Below, one piece after another: positions 43,073 through 54,049 of a stretch of DNA of 64,000 nucleotides (its first letter is position 1; every line of letters starts with the position of its first letter). The DNA lies in NCBI GenBank assembly GCA_948474755.1, contig CAOLHI010001670.1:279878-343877 (forward strand), written 5' to 3'. The position numbers and the translations under genes are program-made. Under the pieces are notes generated by a model, which was given only the letters and a program-made list of their open reading frames with translations, ran no database searches and had not been told where the DNA came from. The DNA comes from Ctenosaura bakeri (lineage: Eukaryota; Chordata; Lepidosauria; Squamata; Iguanidae).

Positions 43073-44794
43073 TTTTTTATTAAAATAATAAATTTATATA
43101 AACAATATTCATTTAAACAATGTACTTATACATAATCCATACAAAATCCAAATTACCTTCTATGTCTTCTACAAATATCTTCATTCTATATCTTCTTATT
43201 TCTTTCATATCATACATTAGTTTCTCTATTATACAACATGAATTTGTTTGTTTGTTTGTTACTTCCTGCTTATCTTTTTCAGGTTTATTCTATGTATTAT
43301 TATAGTTACCTCTATAACTACCATACATTTCGAATAAATATATACATTTTTTCTTTATCCTTCTGTTATACCATTCATACTATATTTTTCCCCTTTCTCT
43401 GTTTCATCAGGGTACTTAGTGCTATTATTGATCAGCTGCTGTAGATTTCTTTATGTTTACATTATTATAATATCACCATATCTTTTTTTTAGGTAGCTTG
43501 TTATTGACTTCCACTCTGTTTCATATATTGCTTTTTTTTCTTCTTTAACTGATTTTGATAATTGATCACAGTTTTTCATTTCATTAAGCATCATGATCCA
43601 TTCCTCAGGATCTGGAATTTGTTGGCTTTTCCAATATCTTGCATATACGATTCTTGCAGAGGTGATCATATATAATATTATTTTCCATCTATTTTTGGTA
43701 GTTAATTGTTCTACTTTTGGAATAATGTTCAGTAAGTACAGTTCAGGGGACAGTGGTATATTAATCTCCAATTCATCTGACATAATTTTATTGGTACTTT
43801 TCCTAATTTTTTTTGCTTTTGCACACGTCCACCACAAATGGTAGAACGTTCCTTCTTCTTTTGTACATTTCCAGCATTCCTTCTTTCCTGTTTTATACAT
43901 CTTGTCTAATTTGGATGGACTCAAACACCATCTATGAAACATTTTCAGATAATTCTGTTTAAGATTTTGAGATGATGTGAATTTCTGCGTCCTTCTCCAA
44001 CTGTTTTCCCAATCTTCCAATTCTATTGTTTTACCAATATTTAACGACCATTTAATCATCGTCTCTTATATAATTTCAGTTTCCATTTCTCTGTTTAATA
44101 AAAATTTGTATATTTGGGATGTCAAGTGTCTTGGTTTTTCAAAAATGGCCACTTCAAACTCATTTTTTTCTGCTTTAGAGAGAAATCCTTCTAACTTCAT
44201 GTCCATTTTAAATCTCTCTTTCAATTGTATGTGTAAAAACCATTGGTTAGGAAACTCTGCTTTTTCTAATTCAGTCCTTGATTTTAATGTGAAATTATCC
44301 CCCTCGATTATAATATCTTTGTAATGGATCCATTTTTCCTGTATAGATTTCCATCTCCCAAAGAATGCTTCATGTGGGGAAATCCACTGTGGAATTTTTT
44401 GGTAAATTTTGATCTTGAATTTTTTCCAGATTTGTAGTAATGATTTTCTTATATAATGATTCAAGAATCCTTTATCCACTCTTTCTTTTCCATACCACAG
44501 ATATGCGTACCAGCGAAATTTGATGTCTGCACCTTCAAACTTTAACATTCGATCATTTTTAAGAGTTATCCAATCAGCAATCCATGATAACCCTGCAGCG
44601 TAGTAGTATAGTTTCAAGTCTGGAAGTCCACATCCTCCTCTCTCTTTTCCCCCGTTAATATTTTCCATTTGATTCTAGGTTTTTTACCTTCCCATATAAA
44701 TTTGGTAATTTCCTTTTGACAGTTTTTAAAGAATTTATCATTTTTAATTATGGGAAGGTTTTGAAAAAGAAAATTTAACTTGGGGAGAACGCTG
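43073..44794 (-). mobile_element. L1 LINE, 5'-truncated, 10-bp TSD
   Basis: AATGTACTTT lies at 43063-43072 and 44795-44804. The T-run next to the left copy is the complement of the poly(A) tail. On the minus strand the body carries about 400 codons of ORF2 C-terminal sequence, then an AT-rich 3' UTR. ORF2 is interrupted by one stop and a frame change at its upstream edge, so it is older than the L1 at 30782 but still well preserved. Confidence 0.9.
43457..44668 (-). pseudogene. L1 ORF2 C-terminal region with one in-frame stop
   Basis: Two 200-codon frames (44668-44066 and 44059-43457) are in the same phase, divided by one TAA at 44068-44066. The first has [19 protein letters not shown], the second has the cysteine motif ECWKCTKEEGTFYHLWWTC. 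Both lie after the reverse transcriptase in L1 proteins. Upstream of 44669 similarity continues in another frame ([14 protein letters not shown]), so a frameshift lies near 44660. Confidence 0.85.
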
Positions 44795-44899
44795 AATGTA
44801 CTTTAAATAATATTGCATAAGTAGTAATCAAATTGCATAAATCAATTGCATAAATAGTAATCAAATTTGAATTTGAGAAAATGAAAAAAGGGTGAGAAA
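44795..44899. other. short AT-rich spacer
   Basis: A GCATAAATAGTAATCAAATT motif is repeated imperfectly (44816-44872), after the L1 target duplication. Confidence 0.5.
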
Positions 44900-45090
44900 G
44901 GAGGATGGATTTATGTTCAAACATCAGGAGGAACTTCTTGATGGCAAGAGTAGTTTGGCAATGGAACTAGTTACCTAGAGGAGTGGTTGGGTTCCTTTCT
45001 CTGGATAGCTTCAAGACTGGATAGCTCCTTCTTGAGGATGAGCCAGCTGGAGATCTTGCAGGGGGGTTGACTAGATAGTGTTACCCTAAG
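44900..45090 (+). mobile_element. CR1 LINE 3' fragment
   Basis: GGATGGATTTATGTTCAAAC, CAGGAGGAACTTCTTGATGG, AATGGAACTAGTTACCTAG and GGGTTGACTAGATAG follow the well-known 3' segment of CR1 (AGGAAGAACTTCCT ... GGTTGGACTAGATGG). The far 3' end with the ATTCTATGA motif is lacking. Confidence 0.7.
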
Positions 45091-45144
45091 AGGTGGAGGA
45101 CTTTGTGGTCCACCAGCAATGCCAGTGTCATTGCCAGCATCATA

Positions 45145-45864
45145 TGAGATATGCAACTTTCATAAATTGGACTTATTAATGTCTGGAGAGCATGATCAAA
45201 GTCACACTGATTAGAGAATGTGTTTGGGGGTCACGTTGACCTGAAATGTGTTCTGAGTCATAAGCCCAGATAGGATTATGTAGAAAACCACAACACTGAT
45301 GGCTTTGTGCTAATCCCTTCACTGCCTCAGGATCTTGGCATCTTTAAATACAATGAAAGACACACTACCCAGACTGGTGAGCAATCACAGATCATCCTTT
45401 GATCTTACCCTATGGAGATCTTCCCTATATACTGTACCTCACCAAACATTAAGAGATTGTCATGAGTCCTATCAATGTTTTGTCACTCTGGAGTTCAAGC
45501 AATCAGCCCATTCCCGACTCCTTTGTCAGTCCTGTGGGAAAGCCATTATGGCTTTGTCAACACACCCCTTCAGAGTATGAAATAGGACATAAAAACTCTA
45601 GCCTCAATCCAGCTAAATTGTAGTACATAGTGCTTCAGACTGCTGTTCCTCCATCCTACTCTCAGATGCTGTCTGAGTCTCTCTGCTGTGACCCCTTCTT
45701 TAGGACTGATAACTATCACCCTTTTCACCCAATCTCTCTCTATCCAACCTTTCTTGCCCTACTTTCCAATAGCCTTATATGAGTCTTAAGAGTATCTGAT
45801 CACTGGTGTGTTTGTCAGTTCAAATAAAATACTTTGTTTAAGTTTAACTGGAGTCCTCTCTACA
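45145..45864 (+). mobile_element. LTR, family C, second copy (ends approximate)
   Basis: Matches 13525-13574 plus 14492-14840. A TATA-like CATAAAAACTC lies at 45588-45598 and a polyadenylation signal AATAAA at 45823-45828, so strand and U3-R-U5 plan are clear. The likely end is CTCTCTACA at 45856-45864. No target duplication could be found, and no coding sequence adjoins it. Similarity to the other copy stops near 45660. Confidence 0.6.
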
Positions 45865-47087
45865 GTTAGTTCTGGTGAAAAGATCCTGCCATTACCGTCC
45901 TCTCTCCGGCCTCCTTTGAGCTATAATTCACCTCCCTGCAAATTCTAAGAAGACACTGGCATTGTGGGTGGATCCCAATATCTCCTACTTTTTAGACTAA
46001 CATTAAGGTGCTGGATTTCATAATGTCTCTCTCCCACAAATCCTCCTACAGAAGCAAACCAGATGGGTGACTGATGCTTCAGTGCTGGTGATGGAACTCT
46101 ACCATACCTGGAACACACAACTTGGTACTCCAACAGAGGAGTGAAGCTGGCAGTCTGTCACCACCTAGCTGCCTAATGCTTCCTTAAGGTAGGGCTGGGC
46201 CATTTTTTGGGAGAGAAGGCCTGAATGGAAAAACCTATTTTGAATGTGTGACCACTTTGCATCCTCTTTGATTAAAAACCCTGCATGGCAGGACCATATG
46301 TGTGTAGAGCAATTCCCTATTCAGGTTCAAGTAAGATTCAGATGGGAAGCAGGGATGTGCTTTCTATTCTCCCCTCATTTCTTTGAGGGGATAAAGGCAA
46401 GAGAAAAACCTGCATGCATTTGATTGGGGTGGGACATTTGTGACTCTCCAGAGGTTGGTAGACTGCAATACCAATCAACTTGAGTTACTTAGCTGATAGT
46501 GACGGACAATGAAAGGCACAATCCAGCATCTGGCAGACCAAAAGTTTCCCATCCCTGCCTTAGCCAGTGGATGTTTTTCACTTGTTGTTTCCTCAGAAGA
46601 GTATGTGAACAATCTGGTCCTTTATGAAGCTGCAAGTATGGTCCAGAAACCGAAAGGATACACCTCTGTCACACACTGGAACTTTAGAAGAAGCATTCCA
46701 TTACCCCATTAAAGTGGTACTCTTTTTATTTTTTTCATGTACAAATCATTTAGTTGGACTCATACCACGTAGACTCCCCTGTTTTTAACCCCCCTATATT
46801 TGTTTGTGCATATATATACATTTAAAAGAATTGGAGGGGAGACATAGATGCTTTTATCTTTCTTGGATACTGATTGATTTGTATCTCTTTTCTCAGAAGG
46901 GGGTAATACTAATAATTAAAATGCATTAATATATTTATTCATTAGAAAAAGAGGAAAAATGTTCTAAAGTACTAAGGGTACTTCAGAATATGTGACTGGA
47001 GGAAAAAAAAGTCATCTCATGAGCTGGACTGCTATAACAGAATGATATTTCGCTTTTTTGTATGCACCATGCTTTCCAACCTTCATT
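45865..47087. other. unannotated interval with a MITE scrap
   Basis: 46440-46555 looks like a diverged palindromic MITE (GTGACTCTCCAGAGGTTGG ... CCAGCATCTGGCAGACC). No gene seen. Confidence 0.4.
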
Positions 47088-47232
47088 TCACTCATCCGCA
47101 CAAGCAATCCTATGAGGCAGGTTATTAACATTCTTGTCATACAGATTTGGGAATTACAGCCGAGAGAGTGATTTAAACAAGGCCACCCAGTCAGTCCAGG
47201 AGGAAACGAGAATTTGAACCCTGGTCTCTGAG
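47088..47232 (-). mobile_element. MIR (ancient tRNA-derived SINE)
   Basis: The + strand shows AATCCTATGAGGCAGGT, TTACAGCCGAGAGAG, AACAAGGCCACCCAGTCAG and GAATTTGAACCCTGGTCTC, the reverse of the MIR core and tRNA part (pattern ACCCAGGTT-GAATCC / CCCATTTTACAGA / CCTATGAGGTAGG). MIR is old across amniotes, so this copy is far older than the Sauria-type SINEs. Confidence 0.7.
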
Positions 47233-48093
47233 GGCTAAGCATGATGCTTGATCCATTAATTTTATTCTAATGTCTTTTGGAGTATTGGTTTTTGAGGGGG
47301 AAGTGCTGCTAATCAAGGGTCCCCCTTCTATGCCTGCAAGAAGCAAAGTCCAACAAACAATATCAGCAGTGTGTCTCCTCTATAATTAACTGAGCTTTGG
47401 ACAGTCTTAAGGTTTATCTCGAGCAGGAAGGATGGTTTTGCATTTTCTCCATCATATTTTCCCCAGCTTTATTTTGCAAACTCGATTACTGATGCCTCTA
47501 AAACTGTTCTTTATAAATTTATTGCAATGCTATTCACATTTTCTTCTGATGCAAAGGCGAATACAAATGAGGCATTTTTATTTGGAAAGCAGCATCACAA
47601 GGCACCCGTTTGGTTTTCTTAGGCTGACCTCGCCTAACAGTGGATGAGTGAAATAATCTTTTGTTTTTTTGCTGCTACAGAACATCAGATGTTTTGTGGT
47701 ATTCCAAAAAAAAAACAAAAACACAAAAAAACATGGTGGAAATAGAAAACAACGAACCAAGACCAAACAGGCCTCAAAAGACATGGCCGTAGCCCTGCAA
47801 GGTCAAAAGTCGCAGGACATTTTAAAATAGTTGGCACTCCTTTATGGTTACTGCTGTGTTTTATCTAGGGAGAAATTATTTGAAAAAGGGCATGTTGTAG
47901 GACAAGATTGTCACTTTCGGTCAAGAGGTTTAGACAAGGATGTACCCAAGAGGTTTAGCTGTCTGAGGCAGAACAGCAATCCTCTCCTCCCCATCAAGAG
48001 TCACAGAGCAGTTTATCCTATCCCAGAAAAGTTACTTTTGCATTTGAGGCAGAAAATTCCAAATGTACCTCTTTCTTTCCCTGGCATGACAAA
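47233..48093. other. unannotated interval
   Basis: An A-rich tract with CAAAAAC units lies at 47706-47731. No gene seen. Confidence 0.45.
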
Positions 48094-48328
48094 TGCTGTT
48101 GTATGCCTTCAAGTGGGTTTTGACTTATGGTGACCCTAAAGCAAACTTATCACAGTATTTTCTTGGCAAGATTTATTCAGAGGGGGTTTTGCCTTTGCCT
48201 TTCTTTGGGGCTGAGAGAGTATGACTTGCTCAAGGTCACCCAGTGGGTTTCCATGGCTGAGCTGGGGTTCAAATACTGGTCTCCAGAGTTGTAGTCCAAT
48301 GCTCAAACCACTATCCCACACCGGCTCT
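48094..48328 (-). mobile_element. tRNA-derived SINE with BovB-like tail, near full length
   Basis: Minus strand: GTGGGATAGTGGTTTGAGCA, B-box-like AGTATTTGAACCCC, AGCTCAGCCATGGAAACCC, GGTGACCTTGAGCAAGTC, GAAAGGCAAAGGCAAAAC, GTCACCATAAGTCAAAACCC, CACTTGAAGGCATACAAC. This is the best copy in the window for reading the family's structure. Confidence 0.88.
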
Positions 48329-48560
48329 TGGCAAATACAATAATAACAAATATCAGTTTGATTTCCTTTCTTTAATACCTTCAGTCAGCTGTCAGAAGCA
48401 GCCCCTTCACTCTGCTCAGTGCCTTGGAGGCTGGTGGCTCTGATCCCAATGGGGTGTTTGAACTTTAAACTGTGAAATTAAAAGGAGTTGTGCAAGGTAA
48501 CGAACCTATTTTGGCTAAGATTTCCCTCTCCTCATGATAGGACTAGTTCTAAATAATCTG

Positions 48561-48770
48561 AAGGTGTGAGACTCTGCCTGATCTTGGAAGCTAAGCAGGT
48601 TCAGTCCTTGTTAGTACTTGAATAGGAGACTGCAAAAGTATATCAGGTGCTGTAGGCTATATTTCAGAGGAAAGCAATGCAAATGACCTTTTGAGTATTC
48701 CTTGTGTAAGAAAACCCTATGAAATTCTTGGGGTTGTTGTAAGTTGGCAGGCAACTTGAAAATATACACC
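48561..48770 (+). mobile_element. 5S-rRNA-derived SINE, copy 2
   Basis: CTGCCTGATCTTGGAAGCTA, GTTAGTACTTGAATAGGAGA, CAGGTGCTGTAGGCTATA, then AAGAAAACCCTATGAAATTC and a tail with GGCAGGCAACTTGAA. The 5S-like control regions are diverged (TGAATAGGAGAC), as expected for a dead SINE copy. Confidence 0.85.
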
Positions 48771-49269
48771 ATGATAGGGCTAGTCTTGACCAGGGCAAGA
48801 GGGTGTGGAAGGTTCTTAGGACTCTATCACAGGCAAAAGTCACATAGAAAGCAAGAAGGCAAGGAGACAGCAGTTCAATAATTGAAATCAGGTAGGCTGG
48901 CAGCACAGACAGCTAGAGGGTGTTCTAGTGAAGAAAAACATAGTGATAGCCTGTCTCTGCAATTGGTTGTCCATAACTGGGGATAAAAAGCATGTCTGGA
49001 AGCATATTTTTAGTCAGCAGCATGGGAATGGCTTGAAATGTGAACAAAAGAAAATTCTTCTCCACCATAAAGCAAAAAGCCTGATAGTGACATGAGTCCA
49101 TGATTCATTGATCAATCTTGTGCAATAAAAAGAAAGAGGAATGTGTGGCCTTTTAGGTCTTCTTGGACTTCAGCTCTCATCATCACTAACTGCTGGATTT
49201 ATTGATTAGGACTGGTGGGATACATGGCCAAGCCCTGTGCTAAGAAAGCAATTATTTGATGCCTTAGGC
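48771..49269. other. unannotated interval
   Basis: 49140-49235 carries another palindromic MITE scrap (CTTGGACTTCAGCTCTCATC, GATTAGGACTGGTGGGA). 49262-49269 is the SPIN target duplication. Confidence 0.4.
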
Positions 49270-49333
49270 TAGCGGTTGTCAATCTGTGGGTCGCGACCCC
49301 TTTGGGGGTCGAACGACCCTTTCACAGGGGTCG

Positions 49334-49374
49334 CCTAAGACCATTGGAAAATATGTATTTCCAATGGTCTTAGG
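49334..49374. repeat. perfect 17-bp inverted repeat inside SPIN
   Basis: CCTAAGACCATTGGAAA (49334-49350), a 7-bp spacer, then TTTCCAATGGTCTTAGG (49358-49374). The first arm is standard SPIN subterminal sequence; the second is an inverted duplicate that marks where the standard interior stops. Confidence 0.9.
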
Positions 49375-49390
49375 CTCCATTCCCTCCTCG

Positions 49391-49526
49391 GTGGTGGTGC
49401 ACAAGCGCGAGCCATGCGCTCGCATCTTCCTGCCCCCTTTGGCGGGAGCACGTGTGCCCACAGCATCGCCACAGCAGGAGTGGTGGTGTGCAAGTGCGAG
49501 CCACATGCTCGCGTCCTCCTGCGCCC
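49391..49526. repeat. imperfect tandem duplication in the SPIN core, period about 89 bp
   Basis: GTGGTGGTGCACAAGCGCGA, GCCATGCGCTCGCATC and CTTCCTGCCCC (49391-49437) recur as GTGGTGGTGTGCAAGTGCGA, GCCACATGCTCGCGTC and CTCCTGCGCCC (49480-49526). Confidence 0.75.
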
Positions 49527-50067
49527 TGTTCAGAAGGGACTGAAATCACTCCCCTTCTCCACTACTGGGAGAACCTCCTGTCTGACGGGCCAGCTTGGGG
49601 GGGGTGGCAGCACTTGGGGCAGGCCCCCTCCTTGCTACGGCCCCTGCCCCATTCACCATGGACGGGGGCGCTGCAGAAGGGCTGGGTGGGCACAAGGTGG
49701 CACTTTTCCAGGGGGGCGAGCTGGACCCGGCGCAAAAGACAAAGGCGCTGAGATTCTTCCCCCCCCCCCCAGCCAGGGTTGACACTCTGGAAACTTTTCC
49801 TACACTGCCCCCCCCAGTGGAAATGAGAGTGAAGCAGAAGCAGAGCCTGGGGGGGGGTCTCAGAGTTTTTTCCCGGGGGAGACGCGCAGCTCCTCTTTCC
49901 CTCCCTGCCCGCCCCCCCCGTTCCTGGCTGGTGAAGCGGCCTTTGCTGGTTGGGGGGAGCCATTGTAAATAATAAATAAATAATTTTATGGTTGGGGGTC
50001 ACCACAACATGAGGAACTGTATTAAAGGGTCGCGACATTAGGAAGGTTGAGAACCACTGCCTTAGGC

Positions 50068-50204
50068 CAAGGGTGGGAATCACACAGCCCTCCACATGTT
50101 ATTGGACTGCAGCTTCCAACATTTATCACCTTTTGATTTGCTGACTAACACTAGTGGAAGCTCCAATCAAACAACATCTGAAGAGTCACATGATTCCACC
50201 ACTG
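50068..50204. mobile_element. hAT-like MITE directly abutting SPIN
   Basis: Left CAAGGGTGGGAATCACACAG, right GTCACATGATTCCACCACTG are inverted. Inside are GGACTGCAGCTTCCAAC and CCAATCAAACAACATCTG. It starts at the base after SPIN's target duplication. No clear target duplication of its own. Confidence 0.5.
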
Positions 50205-50409
50205 ACCAATGCTGCCAAGCTTTCACTAAGAGTTGATTGGGTTGTCAAACTTACCATTAAAGCCAGAAAGTACAGAAGAACCAGATGTGAAAAAATTGGA
50301 GCTATCAGCAAAATGGCATTCCCCACATTGATTTTCTTCCCTCTACCTATAACGTCAGGCTATGGAAATTTGGGATATGACGTGGCCATGTTCTCCCATC
50401 CTCCATTTA

Positions 50410-50412
<3 letters not shown>
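50205..50412. other. unannotated interval
   Basis: Nothing recognised. Confidence 0.4.

Positions 50413-50441
<29 letters not shown>
50413..50441. repeat. (TC)n microsatellite
   Basis: About fourteen TC units. Confidence 0.9.
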
Positions 50442-50445
<4 letters not shown>

Positions 50446-51850
50446 TATATGACATGTGTTTTTGACATTCTAGTCTTCTTCATCATTTGAACTGTCATTG
50501 TCATCATCATCTTCATTATCACTTTCTTTTCTTTCTCCTTGCAATTTAAGCTCAAACCTAGCTGAGTGGACTTTTGCATAATGACCATAAGGAAGTTGTG
50601 TGCATGGAAACATGAAGCAAGGAAACTTAGAAACCCAGACTAGCAGCCATTTGATTGACATGTGCATGTCTCTCTGTGTGTGTTGCATCTTCTTCAGTAA
50701 AGTTTTTCAACCTATTATATTTGGAATCTTGACTCCCCTCTCTCAAAAAACTCTGTCCTTCTCATCACACCATTTCCTGCAACTGCAGGCTGAATTTCAT
50801 GAAGTTATACACATCACTATTCCCTCCAGAGCTTCTCTGCACTAGGTTGCTTTTTTGAAATGTAGAACTCCAATAGCCCATATCAGCAATTTTCCACACT
50901 ACATGACTATGTTCCTCTGCTGCCTCACCAGGCTTCTATGCTTTGCTCCAACTGGAGCTGCTGATATTCATGGATTCATTCTGCAAAGCAGGGAAAGGTC
51001 TGACTAGATTTAGGATTTTGGCTGGCATTCATGCTCTAGCCAAGAAGCCTGGCTTCATGTAGAACATAATTTGATAGTACCACATACATAGGAGGTTGTA
51101 TCCTAAAAGTTCACCCAGCATGACAGGGACACTTACATCTTCCTTGAGATAATGCTAAAGCTGCACATTTGAACACAAAACCCCAGGAACTACAGAAGCT
51201 GAAATAGTTCTGGGAGTCTTAATTTGGCTTACACTGCACACCCCACACTGTGTTCAAGTATTTCACACTTCTCCATCCCCCATAACAGCCCAACAGAATA
51301 ATCTGTGCACACTATTTATCTGTCTCTGGCAGCTATTTAGGGCTCAGTAAGCAAATGCAGAAGGATAATGGGTTTAGTGTGAATGCCAAAGGCATACTCC
51401 ATTGCAAGCAGGGGGCAAAATAGTTTTATGTTTTATTTGGGATGGCATGCACAACAGAGGAGGGAAGGAAGGGTGAAGTTAAGACCAAAAGTTATATAGC
51501 CACACATACACTTGATATAGAATGCTTCTGCCTGAACAATGATTACTGGCTGTTTTTGCTGTTACTGCTAGTACTGCTATACTACCATAGATATATACAG
51601 GCTTTTAAGGTTTTCTTATAATGGACCAATTACAGAATGGCATTCTGCCATGAAGATGAGAAGAGACAGGAAGCACAGGAGGGAATTGTACTTTCAGTTG
51701 GAATAATATTATCAAGGTAGTTTAAAATTGGTATATAAGGTTCTTAATCTGCCTGATGGATAGGAGTTCAGCACCTTCAGCAGTTTCATGACATTAAAAA
51801 AAGGCTTTCTCTGTCACTCCATCTACAGCGTGTGCATGTGGAGGTCCTTT
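50442..51850. other. unannotated interval
   Basis: A scrap of MITE (TTTCCACACTACATGACTATG) lies near 50891. No gene seen. Confidence 0.4.
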
Positions 51851-51952
51851 GGCCCTCCAGATATTGTTGGATTACAACTTCCACCATTCCTCATCATTGG
51901 CTATGTGGGCTAATGCTGATGTAAAATACAATCCAACAACATCTGGAGGGCC
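51851..51952. mobile_element. palindromic MITE, complete copy
   Basis: GGCCCTCCAGATATTGTTGG and CCAACAACATCTGGAGGGCC form the two ends, with CAACTTCCACCATTCC and GCTAATGCTGATG in the centre. Best copy of the family in the window. Confidence 0.75.
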
Positions 51953-52499
51953 ATCTGTTATACCCTGATTGATGCTCAGAAATCAGTTGAGAAATTGCGG
52001 AAACCATCTGAATATCTATACTATTGGTTCTAATACTTTTTGTCTGGGAAATCTGGAAACTGAGGTTCTGTGTGGGAGGTTAGGGATTTTTAACAGAATT
52101 TTCAACTAAATTACATTTCCCAGAAACCTTTGGGAAAAGACAGAAGTCAGTTAAATAATCTCCCCAGCCAGCCGCAATGTATTTTTGTAGAATGGCTTTA
52201 TGGCTGAGTGAAAGCATACATTATCTTTATGCAGGAACAAACATTGGGGTAGATCCACATTGCCATCACTTAGAATCACACAAAGTTGCTATATTTGATG
52301 AATATTACCTTTCCTCATTGTCCCTCAAAGAGATGAATTCCAGAGTTCTGTCTCACACTGGGAGAAAAGTGGTACATTAGGGCTTCTCCAAACAGGGCAA
52401 ATACTTTGAGGCTGTAGAACTTGTCCTAGTTCTCTGAGTTTTTTTGTTTTTGTTTTTTAAGATATGGAAATGACATTTCTGTTGTCCTAGAGTATTTTT

Positions 52500-52930
52500 G
52501 GTCAGTTCTTGACACTAGCTAACACTTTTATTCCTTCTCTCAAGTGGGTCTCCTCTTCCTCCTCCTCTTCTTCTTAATTCTGGACATAGTGGAACAAAAA
52601 CACATCCTTCTCTCTTATTTATTTATTTAGATTTTATTTTTATTGTATACCAGGACATTAGTGAAATGGCACTTTTGCTGTATAGCACTATAGATCTAAC
52701 AAAATAAAAACTTAGAGAGATGAAAACTTACCCTTCAGACTATAAGATCACCTCAGCAAAATACATCCCACTTTTCTTTTACTATCCCATTTGGAAGAGT
52801 CATAGTACAGATCCAAGAAATTGCTACACACATCCCTCAAAGGATGGAGTAAGTGGAAGCAGAGACAACAACAAGCAGACAAATTCACAAGGATTCATAC
52901 TGCTTTGGACCAATCTGGAAAAGAACTTAT
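52500..52930 (+). repeat. diverged dispersed repeat, copy 1
   Basis: Shares, in order and orientation with 59445-59880: CTCAAGTGGGT, GTGAAATGGCACTTTTGC, TTTGGAAGAGTCATAGTACA, GATCCAAGAAA, GGAAGCAGAG and CTCAG/CTGGAAGA-like words. Family unknown. No coding frame is shared. Confidence 0.5.
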
Positions 52931-53057
52931 GCAGACAAATAAGAAATCCAGATAAGACGGTAGACACATTTTACAATGACACACATCTTTGAACCTTCAT
53001 TCCTCATTTGGCAATTGTTTGTCATGGTGTAGTGGGAGTGAAGGATTTGCTTTACCT

Positions 53058-53405
53058 CAGGGGTGGGCAAATACAGCCCTGGGGCCACATGTGTCCTTCT
53101 AAGGATACGTTTGTGGCTCTCAACAGCTTCAGAATTCCCAGACCAACCTCTTGTTTAGTACTAAAAAAGAACGAATTGCCGACCCTGGAAGTCTCCAGAT
53201 TCAACAGTTTAACTTTTAAGTGGGTTTCAAGGCCTTCCTACACTATTTAACATGAAAAGTCCTTTTTTTTTTTTTTTGGAGAATCAGAAGTGAACTTCCA
53301 GCTACTCTGGATTTTTGTTGTATTTTTCAGTAGCTCATCCAGTCCTTGGAAGGTTCAGGGGCATAATTGTGCCTCCCTGGGATCTGCTGCAGTTGTCCAC
53401 CCCTG
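53058..53405. mobile_element. non-autonomous hAT element, 348 bp
   Basis: Left end CAGGGGTGGGCAAATACAGC, right end GCAGTTGTCCACCCCTG. Flanks CTTTACCT (53050-53057) and TTTTATCT (53406-53413) match at 6 of 8 positions. An A/T-poor edge and a T-run (53263-53277) lie inside. No coding capacity. Confidence 0.7.
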
Positions 53406-53694
53406 TTTTATCTCCAGATTATTGTGCTGGAGGGATGCAGTTCATTGCTTTGTTCTCAAAAGAAGCAATGAGCAATTTTAGCAATTTCTTCTCACTGTGA
53501 GAAAGTCTTCAAAAACTCTATAGTTGTCAAAGTCTGTTCATAATTGGGGTTCACTTATGATTTGGGTTTGAAGGGGCTGGGTCCCAATGGCAAATATATA
53601 ATGATCCACTTTAGGACTTTGGACCAGATGTTCACTTCCCTTACTATAGACATTTTACCTGTGAGTAGGCATTATTTAACTCCATGAGACTTGT

Positions 53695-53891
53695 GACATT
53701 TCTACACTACACTGTCATAGTGCTATTATTTCACTTTCAATATCCTGTGGTATTCTGGAGTTTGTAGTTTACTGAGGCCAAATAGCTCTCTGAGAATTCT
53801 AAATGCCCCTTCCTAAACTGCAAATTGTAGGATCCCATTGGATGTTGAAAGTGGAATAATAGCATTATAACAGTGTAATGTGGAAATGGCC
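53695..53891. mobile_element. palindromic MITE family A, complete copy
   Basis: Starts GACATTTCTACACTACACTG and ends GTGGAAATGGCC, with the same arms as the copies at 23122 and 63371. 197 bp. Confidence 0.85.
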
Positions 53892-54049
53892 TTACTTCTA
53901 AGCACACGTAGAGTGGGTTAACATTAGAACAATGCTAACTGGGAGGATTCTGAGTGTTGCGGTCTACAAAGTTCCCTCCCCTAGCTCTTTTTATTACTGC
54001 TTTGGAACACCTTTAGAACTGCATTGGGATACCTTAGCTTCCTTACCAA

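Larger units (their letters stand above)
49270..50059 (-). mobile_element. SPIN-type hAT element with an atypical GC-rich core
   Basis: Read on the minus strand the left end is CAGTGGTTCTCAACCTTCCT, then CGCGACCCTTTAATACAG and CCTCATGTTGTGGTGACCCC. The other end reads AGGCGACCCCTGTGAAAGGG and closes ACAGATTGACAACCGCTA. These are the ends of SPIN (Space Invader) hAT elements, known for horizontal transfer among tetrapods. CCTTAGGC flanks both sides perfectly (49262-49269, 50060-50067). The core (about 49375-49965) does not look like the AT-rich SPIN interior; it is GC-rich with G and C runs. No transposase is encoded. Confidence 0.88.

Noticed and set aside
49414..50095. Several long ORFs (up to 177 codons) on both strands
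   Set aside because: They are by-products of G and C runs in the SPIN core, run across the element's end, and have low-complexity Pro/Gly/Arg composition.
50470..50688. ORF with an acidic C-terminal tail of Asp, Asn and Glu
   Set aside because: The tail is the translation of a short GAT/CAT simple repeat on the minus strand, with no other support.
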